Origin: Paludibacteraceae bacterium
GTDB lineage: Bacteria > Bacteroidota > Bacteroidia > Bacteroidales > Paludibacteraceae
Assembly: GCA_024689005.1 (NCBI GenBank)
Contig: JAILDU010000036.1
Span: forward strand, 1 to 32,018
DNA: 32,018 nucleotides
Reading direction: 5' to 3'
A program made the translations under genes and the position numbers. Under the pieces are notes generated by a model, which was not told the origin of the DNA, did not search any database, and saw only the letters and a list, made by a program, of their open reading frames with translations. Below are positions 27,601 to 31,028 of this stretch, one piece after another. The stretch's first letter is position 1. Every line of letters starts with the position of its first letter.

Positions 27601-28020
27601 CGAATAGTAAGCCTCTGCAGAGTAGCGCTCAGTTACGGTCAGCGTGTATGTACTATCGCAACCGGTTCTTGACTTATAGGTACGCTCATAGGTACCCGGG
27701 CGGCTGATAGTGCGTTCGCGCCAAACAAATGATTCGCCCGCTTCTATCTCGCGACTCTCCGTGAAGTGGTAAGAAATGCCGAAGTTGACAACATAGACGT
27801 GTATGCTGTCTTCTGTCGGGCTGGCCACTTTGATAGTGTCGCGAATGATGGTGTCCTTGTAAACTTGGTTGATGCCGTCAAAAGATATCGTATCACCCTG
27901 ACACAGGTTAAAATGTCGAATGTCAATGATACCGTTAGCTGCATAACCGTTTGCCACAGCTGCGCATAGCAACACTGCGCAGTACAAAAGAGTATATAAG
28001 TGTTTTTTCATAATCTTCAT
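15697..28020 (-). CDS. Giant T9SS-type surface protein, 4107 aa, about 70 tandem modules
   Basis: A predicted secreted surface protein, probably an adhesin or stalk-like structure. The signal peptide is MKIMKKHLYT to ANGYA; the second Met (residue 4) is an alternative start. Residues ~30-3835 are about 70 modules of ~55 residues with the pattern TICxGxxYxWxGxxY...GTYxDTL...GCDSIxxLxLTV, which looks like a small all-beta, Ig-like fold with up to two Cys each. Modules form higher-order blocks: three copies of an eight-module block (residues 193-611, 612-1036, 1037-1459), then three-module blocks further on. Residues ~3836-4030 are non-repetitive beta-rich sequence, and the last ~70 (VVTIEALKQGEYEIYSATG...GIYFIRTH...HKVLIY) are a T9SS type A sorting domain. 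It follows an outer-membrane barrel gene by 68 bases. No enzymatic domain was seen. The specific repeat family name is unknown to me. Confidence 0.92.
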   Translation of the reverse strand: MKIMKKHLYTLLYCAVLLCAAVANGYAANGIIDIRHFNLCQGDTISFDGINQVYKDTIIRDTIKVASPTEDSIHVYVVNFGISYHFTESREIEAGESFVWRERTISRPGTYERTYKSRTGCDSTYTLTVTERYSAEAYYSVKDTTICEGNYVEWEGGRYTSSTTEYFIKHNALNGRDSIYVLHLTVAPIYNKREKIDVDESDFPFYYRGMRWDFPGAHTVTYISSQGCDSIYTVQVNQRNVVDVQSATICAGDYYEWQGHRYTNGATYTVQEMSQDGLRDSITHILNLTVRNTPVTYLNATVCNGGYYSLGGKRYSASGVYRDTFKVAGCDSVVVLSLTVVRPDTTIYPHTISAGESFVWNGQTYTETGTYDRTFTNRFGCDSVARLILTTQHIDTIEFTSTICPGDSLEWNGIVGYATRDYTRLVDLANGDKRLYILHLTVKKQIIIDKQLTFCDGTTVSFNGKTYDQPGLYEDNYTCDTIYHINVTRHPSEIHITNATFDGKSTYTWNFTHEGTSHNYPQTQAGTYEVPFPNSTTGCMDIYRLILTVDSSEYHYEESATICEGEDFEWHGMTNLSRQGIGQTTDYVDRYVTRAGKDSIYTLHLTVKAIGRSTERIEFFTFPVQYRGINMPDAGTYYDTIPSISGCDSIITIIAVRRTIREIEEKTICAGSYYEWRGQRYSVAGEYNETEKTHNGRYDSIYHCLKLTVLPSVIGGSNDTTICRGNYIIFGGNQLTERGVYYDTLIAANGCDSIISLHLNIADVHTSTQVFHRDEGQTFVWDVTGREYTAPYTHDTIMQNVLGCDSIVRLVLTANHVDTLDTAATICSGDYIEWHGTRYYTEGYYTNVETQINGDKIVFRLNLSVKGRTKEIVEKHFSICPGESINYNGKTYSQPGTYDEPYNCDSIFRIIVVQNPTQTYITQATFSGGSTYTWQLKIGGNSKDTVITQAGTYSHLEYNSETGCSDLYRLILTVDSSSYHFEQSAAICEGDSYTWPTNGQTYSGLNAGIYDFYKNMQTASGKDSIYHLTLTVRPIVRTTEMVEFVSFPAFYRGYQFSEGEVHDFIFKTTNGCDSIVTVVANKRDLIDETRVTICAGDFYDWRGKRYTQAGQYQEIEKTKDGNRDSIYHRLILSIKDIPETHIQRTICRGSSLTFGGAPHTQPGVYKHTFFRDGCDSVVILTLNVLEVDTTLIVPHLEFGTTKYTWNGGFRPKDYAVPGIYDITLTNQFGCDSIVRLVLFTDYVDTIDTVATICPGETLTWHGMTGRETRTYERIDTYGDNKIIYRLHLTVLEAHEVEQTLTICDGETVDFNGKVYSEAGTYFDQYSCDTTYRITVIKNPTQIHVTNATWDGVSTYTWIYYHEGRKETVSIKQAGTYNRYHDNTQTGCKETYRLILTLDDTEYHFVETMTVCEGDDYSWRGKSNLSRQGIGETTSYFDRYKTVTGKDSIYELQLTVKPAVRSTRTEQFCTQIVWKGTTYTESVVVYDTLSSIQYGCDSIVRINFDKSQGYYFHDTATITQGEVLEWHGLSINTEGLFRDPHTTVNGCDSTYEIGVGMISATPHSNTFTTIKEICDGDVYEWRGKLYYTSGTYVDSVESTPTTPDSIFILKLTVWPESHDTIMLHMYSCSVDGVIRYNGQDYTKNDTVITTYPTRHGCDSIVKVFLHFNTASFVSDTMRIADNDTTQYWHGQKINHSGTYRYEELAEGDCYNRAELVVFTYPTYTFTKDTAICQNEAPFKWIDGPQDKIDVLYSHQAGETKTYEQKYKTVEGFDSIYRLTLTIYPIYELRQQVNICEGEAYEINGKRYFNLKSDSIYRDTTLLRSANNCDSLIYTEIYQYPTKRRTETVILRKDSTLVWKGQEITRAGRYTDKQTSVLTGCDSINELVVIEDDYKKVTICQIDTPYIWREEQFYTSGIWYDTAYYDDGSINSFHTLDLTVRIPVDTIISLRGCQPQGVTFNDKTYKRDTIVGDTLNSCDTIYTIHIKIDTAYHINIVDTICEHELPYIFGRQNPMELWREDFYTHTDKTVCGCDSTVNLTLRIIPSLTKNDSTFRCEEDIVDNPVVLGNLTNPSFAVANGGQYAGSWQGKWQGVQYHNDTIIYNCDSSYFHHVIVRPRQKQPKDTTYYLCEGDSVQLFWPKTTWVKKDTIYYDTVQTNSAWKDTDHGYMHNDRSYLCDSITRWTIKFVHPEQKDTTAHILLGDSIWWGGAWRYYTNDYDSIGPAKEINTLGEPCKLTYTLHLIVDTAYYFRDTIDVCVKARERLTHTWRSGFVSEFNAGSQDSIFHVIDSLKTYNRKDSIYNLYVTTRLIPIIHMYDTICEGTALRFDSHKGTNTTERYLTSAGIYYDTLPGTNLCDSILIMHLYVRNRIPATHKTIAITNREAPYYWSHSWIENGVAKSITDTIRATGEYRFLMPSIHGCDSIDSLHISIHQTHVFCDTIEVCALAKATLHHSWENGYYQTFTAPNTDEDVHFYDTLQTRIKLDSIYDLYVHYREITVTYLDSNICGGDSIRFGLSRSNQPRFLSKSGEYRDTLTRISNGCDSIIVMRLNAFPNYHNHQTVHITRNEAPYTWEHWQGGTMIASEQLNAAGEYVYHYIATTGCDSIDSLSLRIHQTYLYRDTITICADQTPYEWEGIKDIYTTGDYIKNLQTHDGYDSTHVRHVIVLPVLRTIVVDTLCDGDSLRFGLSKLNQPRFLTNQGIYYDTLTSIQHGCDSIIELRLNVFPSYHRYKQVDIADVDTPYTWEHWQGGTMIASEQLKAAGEYAYHFTTATGCDSIDSLSLRIHPTYYFRDTVTICSSETPYTWYNADQTVVFKEGIYNSDIYYAHLQTHDGYDSTYVRVINVLPVKNTTIRDSICEKDGNFYTFKGQNLTIGGTYRDTLVAANGCDSIITLVLTVNKPYYNYREEHIVEGQNFNYNGEIITHDTIITHKGLTPSGCDSTTVLKVIVHPAVDTVVTVCSYDLPYRWVNKWNGQVNELRAAGIYRNDTTYVNGERMYYGLQLIINNPVFTTIYDSICESDRNFYSFGGKDLKIGGTYRDTLTATNGCDSIVTLILKVNKPYYNYREEHIVEGQVLNLYGQTFTKDTIYTVKRMTPSGCDSTTVLKVITHPLVDTTVVVCSYELPYRWINKWNGKETPLYAAGIYRNDTTYVNGVRMYYGLRLVVNQPKDTTISRTICSNSFFLFKGEHLNIQGEYRDTLVAVNGCDSIVKLNLTVIPVTFKREVKTIFEGDSILFHGTYYSSAGTYTYREDNGNNCYNTHELVLSVLKEVHKDTTVIMCEQDLPYIWHGIPYSEAGDFELRTAWTDSSHVITTLHLIVHPTKRDQRIVDLCEGNMYIYKKDTIRTNTIFYDTIPTVVGCDSIIRYVIRVHPTFNRFDTVHISDKQTYDFNGNTYKKGGDYLYTGTTEFGCDSIHHLHLVVHPSYFFFDSIDLCKPDTIHWHGKEISKSGLYTDSLLTVRYGFDSVYHIKVNVHESYFIREPIEVVPGHKTVIHGIDISQPGVYYDTLTSIHGCDSIYQIVANTKRTIEIYKREEICQGSYYEFYGKRYDQTGSYPPYKNAAGDSIVYLELTVHPASIAIAPTAYISKDELPYFRNGRMYTKGDTVYLDTLRNQYGCDSIIRFPIVIAKHLSPWYQMPLCPGSEIKIDGEVITQAGLYTFPRRSKVSGAMDSLYRVEIYDSPAYDLPTEYMTICDGDTAHFAGKAITRGGRYDFTLKTIEGCDSILHLDLTVNPSYHFIQDAVIADYESFTWMGRTYTTAGNYDRTWPTHLDCDSTYTLRLEVIETQRPQTEDVTICEGQAYTWRGKVYDQEGFYADTVHQLEARVSAIYTMQLYIAHPTTVTSARASDVCADGEGFDITFEYAGQRPTHYSIYFDALAKREGFVDVINEVLHEDMVAHVDLPQFASIVYQNHPYYVRPDYYSMRLVLDNGVCGLSRSDSIQVLVKYPSWIIEQNWGDVVAPLKADYNGGYEFAQTEWYVNGVPQANNGDGYLFSKGLHTGDQVVMKATRAGENYSIPTCPLTIVEPDPDAFENPIIVYPSQAPRHMPVVTIEALKQGEYEIYSATGTLISNGLFVEGETKVTLPLVCGIYFIRTHLDNKTSSHKVLIY
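18523..19482 (-). repeat. Two 480-bp super-repeats in the giant gene
   Basis: Three-module blocks of exactly 160 residues each at 19003-19482 and 18523-19002, with the first module of a third copy from 18522. Each holds the modules (T)TIxDSICExD, EEHIVEGQ...TPSGCDSTTVLKV and VVCSYxLPYRW...GIYRNDTTYVNG. Long near-identical DNA stretches around 18549 and 19029 point to recent duplication. Confidence 0.8.
19489..20541 (-). repeat. Two ~0.53-kb super-repeats in the giant gene
   Basis: Three-module blocks of 172 and 179 residues at 20026-20541 and 19489-20025. Each contains a module with GDSxRFGLS followed by NQPRFL, a module with the 19-residue identical string TPYTWEHWQGGTMIASEQL (Ala in place of the first Thr in one copy), and a module ending YDSTxVR. 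Confidence 0.75.
23644..27444 (-). repeat. Three tandem ~1.27-kb super-repeats (eight modules each) in the giant gene
   Basis: Copies at 26188-27444 (419 residues), 24913-26187 (425) and 23644-24912 (423). Each has the same order of eight modules with the same module-specific endings, for example GDK/DNK-type in position 5, a short xCDxI(Y/F) module in position 6, GC(M/S/K)..YRLILT in position 7 and GKDSIYxLxLTV in position 8. A fourth copy starts at 23643 and diverges after about one module. Confidence 0.85.
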
Positions 28021-28088
28021 AATCGCTAAGTTTTGGGTTTAGATCTGGTTTCTTGCTGTCAATGTTTGGTTTTGTATTATCTGCTATA

Positions 28089-29051
28089 TTAATTGTAACA
28101 CATGCAACCATGGTGGAATCCAACGCGTGCTGTTCTGCTACCACCTATCATGTATGTCAATTTCAGTCCGGTAAAGAAAGGAACCGTGCGGGTTGGATTA
28201 GCAAAAGTATTGATGTGAGGATTTATTTGTACTTTAGTGGCATCCCATTTGCCAGGTTCAACTTCTGTGGTTAATCTTGTTTTCCAGAATTCTCCTTCGC
28301 GTTCTCGCAGTTGGGAGTTCAGTCCATATTCAAAATAGAATGCTGCTTTCAGTATGTGACACACGCGACTGCGTGAGGGGATAAAAGAAAGTAAATCATA
28401 CCCGATTTCGCCTATCATGGATACGCCCACTTTGAGATCAATAGGATTTGTGCTCTCGTATGAATAATCCGTATAACCATGCTCCGGCATATTGGCGAAT
28501 GTGACTTGATAGTCATTATTTGTTGCACTTAGATTGAATGTGCCGCGAGTGCGAACAATAGGATCAAGTGCGTAACTTACTTTGACTCCGGCTCCCACAT
28601 GAAATCCACGGAAATAGTATCCGAGCATAAGTGGTATATCCAAATAATTCCATTCCATATCGTCTGTTTGGTTAACCAGGTAATGGAACGTGGTTGATTT
28701 GCCCTGGGTGTCTAATCCTTCATGATTGTCAATGTATTGATCCACTACGAGTGATGAACGATGAAAAGTCATTTGTACACCCACACTGGTCCACAAACCG
28801 CTATTGCGAAACTCATAACCCAATCCGACAGAACCTCCCGTATTTCCACGGGGAGTAGAATAGGGAAGTTTAGTTTCCAGCATTGAGTAACCCACACTTC
28901 CGTTGATGTAACCAAAGTGGTAGTTGTCGCCGTCTTCAAATGCACTGTGATGTTTGGTCCAGGTTTGTCCACTGATGCTCAGTGTCGTCAATAATAGCAG
29001 CGCGCTGCTCACTAGTCTTAGACTGAAAAGTCTCGGAAAATTGTATCTCAT
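28089..29051 (-). CDS. Outer-membrane beta-barrel protein, 320 aa
   Basis: The signal peptide (MRYNFPRLF to TLSISGQ) is followed by alternating amphipathic strands typical of Bacteroidetes outer-membrane barrels: GYINGSVGYSM, GGSVGLGYEFRN, WTSVGVQMTFHR, DIPLMLGYYFRGFHVGAGVKVSYAL and FFTGLKLTYMIG. The pattern is PorT/OMP_b-brl-like; it does not show the conserved start of the PorP/SprF family. It is the first gene of an operon with the giant T9SS-type protein, 68 bases upstream of it, which suggests it may anchor or help export that protein in the way SprF serves SprB in Flavobacterium. The gene has a clear promoter and a palindrome in its 5' leader. The partnership is inferred from position only. 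Confidence 0.82.
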   Translation of the reverse strand: MRYNFPRLFSLRLVSSALLLLTTLSISGQTWTKHHSAFEDGDNYHFGYINGSVGYSMLETKLPYSTPRGNTGGSVGLGYEFRNSGLWTSVGVQMTFHRSSLVVDQYIDNHEGLDTQGKSTTFHYLVNQTDDMEWNYLDIPLMLGYYFRGFHVGAGVKVSYALDPIVRTRGTFNLSATNNDYQVTFANMPEHGYTDYSYESTNPIDLKVGVSMIGEIGYDLLSFIPSRSRVCHILKAAFYFEYGLNSQLREREGEFWKTRLTTEVEPGKWDATKVQINPHINTFANPTRTVPFFTGLKLTYMIGGSRTARVGFHHGCMCYN

Positions 29052-29104
29052 GGTCAGTTAATTATATTCTCATTAAAGTTTAGTTTTAGTCTAAGTATGT
29101 CACA

Positions 29105-29126
29105 TATATACGCCGCGGAGTATATA
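29105..29126. promoter_or_regulatory. 22-bp near-perfect palindrome in the barrel-gene leader
   Basis: TATATACGCCG / CGGAGTATATA is a palindrome with a single mismatch and a CCGCGG centre. It lies just downstream of the predicted start of the minus-strand transcript, so it would form a hairpin near the mRNA 5' end or act as an operator. Confidence 0.5.
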
Positions 29127-29142
29127 TATAATCATCTGGCCG

Positions 29143-29173
29143 CAAAATTACAAAAAAAAAATGAAACATGCAA
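29143..29173 (-). promoter_or_regulatory. Promoter of the barrel/giant-protein operon
   Basis: On the minus strand: TTGCATG with TTG at 29173-29171, a 20-bp spacer and TAATTTTG at 29150-29143. It is divergent to the tRNA-His promoter. Confidence 0.75.
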
Positions 29174-29262
29174 TTTTTTTAGAAAAAAAGTTAATTTTTT
29201 TTGCTATTTTGTCCCCTGATGTGTCAATTTTGGTACTTTTTTCAAAAAAAAACACAAAACAT

Positions 29263-29293
29263 TTGCACATGTCAAAAAAAAGCAGTACTTTTG
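29263..29293 (+). promoter_or_regulatory. Promoter of tRNA-His
   Basis: TTTGCACAT with TTG at 29263-29265, a 20-bp spacer and TACTTTTG at 29286-29293, followed by GCACCCG as in the amylase promoter. The tRNA begins about 80 bases downstream. Confidence 0.75.
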
Positions 29294-29371
29294 CACCCGC
29301 TTTCGAAAAACGAAGCATTTGTACATCGTACTTTGTAACTTTGTACATCTCGCGAGCAATGCTCGCTCGAT

Positions 29372-29445
29372 GGTGGTCTTAGCTCAGTTGGCAGAGCATC
29401 GGATTGTGGTTCCGGGTGTCGTGGGTTCGAGCCCCACATTCCACC
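29372..29445 (+). tRNA. tRNA-His (anticodon GTG)
   Basis: The cloverleaf has D-arm GCTC/GAGC, an anticodon stem with loop TTGTGGT giving GTG at 34-36, T-stem GTGGG/CCCAC with TTCGAGC, discriminator C73 and the extra G-1 typical of tRNA-His (29372). CCA is not encoded. The acceptor stem is imperfect: GTGGTCT (29373-29379) against ATTCCAC (29438-29444) leaves mismatches at pairs 5:68 (T/T) and 6:67 (C/T). All other helices are intact, and it has its own promoter and terminator. Confidence 0.88.
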
Positions 29446-29448
29446 CTT

Positions 29449-29475
29449 AGACATCCTTTTGGATGTCTTTTTTTT
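29449..29475 (+). terminator. Terminator of tRNA-His
   Basis: Stem AGACATCC/GGATGTCT (29449-29456 and 29461-29468) with a TTTT loop and a run of eight T, four bases after the tRNA discriminator. Confidence 0.92.
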
Positions 29476-29686
29476 GTATAGTGGCTTGTACCTTGCGGTA
29501 CTTATTATCGGTTACTCCGTCCGTATCAGTAAGCAAGCTTCCTATACGCCCGTACTACTCGCTAAAATCCTGGCAGATTAGTCACTATTCAAAAAAATCG
29601 GTGGATGTGAGGGCTTTTAACCCCAGGTTCTCCGCCGCTTCGCTCTGTCGATCGGCGCAATGCGCCGTGCGAGCACCACATTAAAA
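29476..29686. other. Non-coding stretch with small hairpins
   Basis: No convincing gene was found; open frames here are short and of low quality. Visible structures are a GTACC-TTGC-GGTAC hairpin at 29488-29501, a GGCGC-AAT-GCGCC-type hairpin at about 29654-29666 and GTGC/GCAC right after it. GC content is higher than in the cluster to the right. It could be a conserved repeat element or the decayed edge of the AT-rich island. Confidence 0.4.
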
Positions 29687-29886
29687 ATTACGTACCGGAG
29701 GTAGTTGCAGCCACCGGCAGGTAGAGTGAAGGGTGCAGCTGCATTAATAGGGCTCCCGCAGATTTTAATTTGTGGGAAGAGGAGGAAACACAACCATTAC
29801 ATTTGTTGCAGGGCAACTTAATCATGGATTGTCGTTTCCGACGAAGGGCGCACAAACGTGACAGAAAGAGGTAGACCGTAGGTAAA
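29687..29886. ncRNA. Candidate structured RNA of about 200 nt
   Basis: The ends can pair: ATTAC, TAC and GG at 29687-29698 against CC, GTA and GTAA(A)T at 29876-29886, giving a closing helix with one mismatch and small bulges around ~175 bases. Inside are a possible CCCGC/GTGGG stem (about 29754-29776), a TGCAGCTGCA palindrome near 29734 and several purine-rich single-stranded-looking blocks. No long reading frame crosses it. I could not match it to a known family; short resemblances to RNase P RNA motifs are out of order. The strand is undecided. Confidence 0.25.
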
Positions 29887-29890
29887 TATA

Positions 29891-29935
29891 AAAGAAAAAC
29901 CGCCGACTCGTCACGAGCCAGCGGCTAAACAATAA
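29891..29935 (-). terminator. Terminator of the right-end minus-strand cluster
   Basis: On the minus strand, a hairpin with outer pairs CCGC/GCGG and inner pairs CTCG/CGAG (loop TGA) is followed by TTTTTCTTTT. It marks the end of the zinc-ribbon cluster transcript. In the plus direction there is no T-run. Confidence 0.7.
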
Positions 29936-29963
29936 ATATCTGCTTGGTATATACTTTGCTTTA

Positions 29964-30086
29964 TTAGTATCTCATATCATTAGGCCAGAAATGTTCTACT
30001 TTATAATTCTTGTGTTGATTGATCGGATTTTGCGCACCCAAAGAGCACAAAAGGGATTGTCATAACAAATAAAAAAAGCGTTGCAT
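29964..30086 (-). pseudogene. Short reading frame with an internal TGA, possible remnant
   Basis: From ATG 30086: MQRFFYLL, then a TGA, then QSLLCSLGAQNPINQHKN and a further 14 residues to a TAA at 29964. If the TGA were a sense codon this would be a 40-residue peptide with a signal-like start. In another frame, 30063-30001 encodes a 20-residue peptide, MTIPFVLFGCAKSDQ..., with a lipobox-like LFGC. Either may be a decayed small exported protein at the end of the cluster. Both readings are weak. Confidence 0.25.
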
Positions 30087-30120
30087 AATTATTAGTTTTT
30101 AAGTTTCGATTATATGAAGC

Positions 30121-30726
30121 CTAATTCGTTTCAGAATATCTATATACGACAGCTCTGTGAACACCACCGGTGTTCTTCTTTACCCAAATCAAGTATGGCG
30201 GTTTAGAATTATATTCAGCGGGCAATATAGTAATTTTAATTGCCTCATGAGGAGCAATATATTTGATTGATGATGTACCAAAGCTCCCATAGGCAGTTAT
30301 GTCATAAACTATTTTATTAGAGGAAGCATTATATATATATGTTTCATCGGCCTCAACAGGATATCCGTTATAATAGTCTCTATATGTTATTAATGCAGTA
30401 TGTTTAAGATTACCTGTTATGTTAGAATCTTCAATGTAGATTATTGTCTTTGGAGCGGGAAGTACGGAAGAAATAAATGAATTGGTAAGTCAAATTCCGC
30501 CACAAAATAATGGTAAGAAAAGCAAAAAGTATATTAAAACACTTGTTTTCCTATCTTCGTGTTCTATCTTAAGCCAATTTATAAAAAATGATAATTGCTC
30601 ATATATTTCCGAATTAATTTGAACCCACTTTTTTTCCTTGACTAATGAAATTATGGTAACAATAATAAGATATATTGCTATCTAAACAATGCATGAACAT
30701 AAAGTGTAAAAAAATACTCTATTCAT
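30121..30726 (-). pseudogene. Membrane-anchored protein gene interrupted by two in-frame stops
   Basis: ATG 30726 overlaps the stop of the 88-residue gene (ATGA), the usual sign of a coupled downstream gene. The frame stays open for 202 codons except for a TAG at codon 15 (30684-30682) and a TGA at codon 79 (30492-30490). Without them it would encode an N-terminal membrane segment (MNRVFFYTLCSCIV / IAIYLIIVTIISL), a ~35-residue polar region, a second hydrophobic segment (VLIYFLLFLPLFCGGI) and a ~120-residue soluble domain ending YRYSETN, with strand-like sequence (KTIIYIEDSN, AVVYRY). No family is recognised. There are no frameshifts, so decay, if that is what it is, looks recent; sequencing error or recoding are alternatives. 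Confidence 0.6.
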
Positions 30727-30989
30727 AAAATGATAGTCTCAATTAACCAGATAGTGAAAAATAACAAGAGGAATAAAGATACAAGATCAATATATTTACG
30801 ATATTGAGCATTACTCTTCAAGTTTTGAAAAAACTGTTTCAAACCATTATGCCAACAAAAGGAAGGCTTTCCTCTAAATATAAACTCATGACCACATATG
30901 GGGCATCTTACCTTTTTGCCAATCAATTCTGAATGTGGTTTAGGTGACCTATAATCACATTTCTGGCAATATATATAATAATCGTTCAT
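30723..30989 (-). CDS. Small zinc-ribbon membrane protein, 88 aa
   Basis: An N-terminal zinc ribbon with Cys8, Cys11, Cys29 and Cys32 (YCQKC ... RCPICG) is followed by a polar middle and a C-terminal membrane helix (LVSLFLLLFFTIWLIETIIL, residues 69-88). The layout is a cytoplasmic zinc-binding head tethered by a tail anchor. The gene lies 39 bases downstream of another zinc-ribbon/membrane protein gene and overlaps the interrupted gene that follows. Such ribbons occur in many small bacterial membrane proteins without known function. Codon and base use are AT-rich compared with the left and centre of the window. Confidence 0.75.
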   Translation of the reverse strand: MNDYYIYCQKCDYRSPKPHSELIGKKVRCPICGHEFIFRGKPSFCWHNGLKQFFQNLKSNAQYRKYIDLVSLFLLLFFTIWLIETIIL

Positions 30990-31028
30990 TTACAATAGAA
31001 TTTCTATCGGGCTGTACATGCTTTATTC

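Noticed and set aside
18000..27700. Regularly spaced short DNA repeats (forms of GGTTGCGATAGTAT) that could suggest a CRISPR-like array
   Set aside because: They encode the GCDSI motif in frame with the giant protein. Spacing varies, and they are protein repeats.
15697..28020. Many plus-strand open frames of 60-260 codons within the giant gene
   Set aside because: They are antisense shadows of the repetitive module code, lack promoters or start signals and show no recognisable domains.
28089..29051. Calling the barrel protein PorP/SprF
   Set aside because: The typical N-terminal family signature (AQQDPQFTQYM-like) is absent. Only the genomic setting is similar.
29463..29684. 73-codon plus-strand frame after the tRNA terminator
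   Set aside because: It starts inside the terminator, has low-complexity Ser/Arg-rich content and no promoter. It is likely non-coding.
29690..29740. Cobalamin riboswitch on the minus strand, suggested by TACCTGCCGGTGG
   Set aside because: The rest of the conserved core is absent and no transport or corrin gene follows.
29687..29886. RNase P RNA, suggested by GAGGAAA, ACAGAAAG and GGTAGAGTGAAGGGTGC strings
   Set aside because: The strings are in the wrong order, the conserved GAGGAAAGTCC core is incomplete and the 3' ACAGAACCCGGCTTA-type end is missing.
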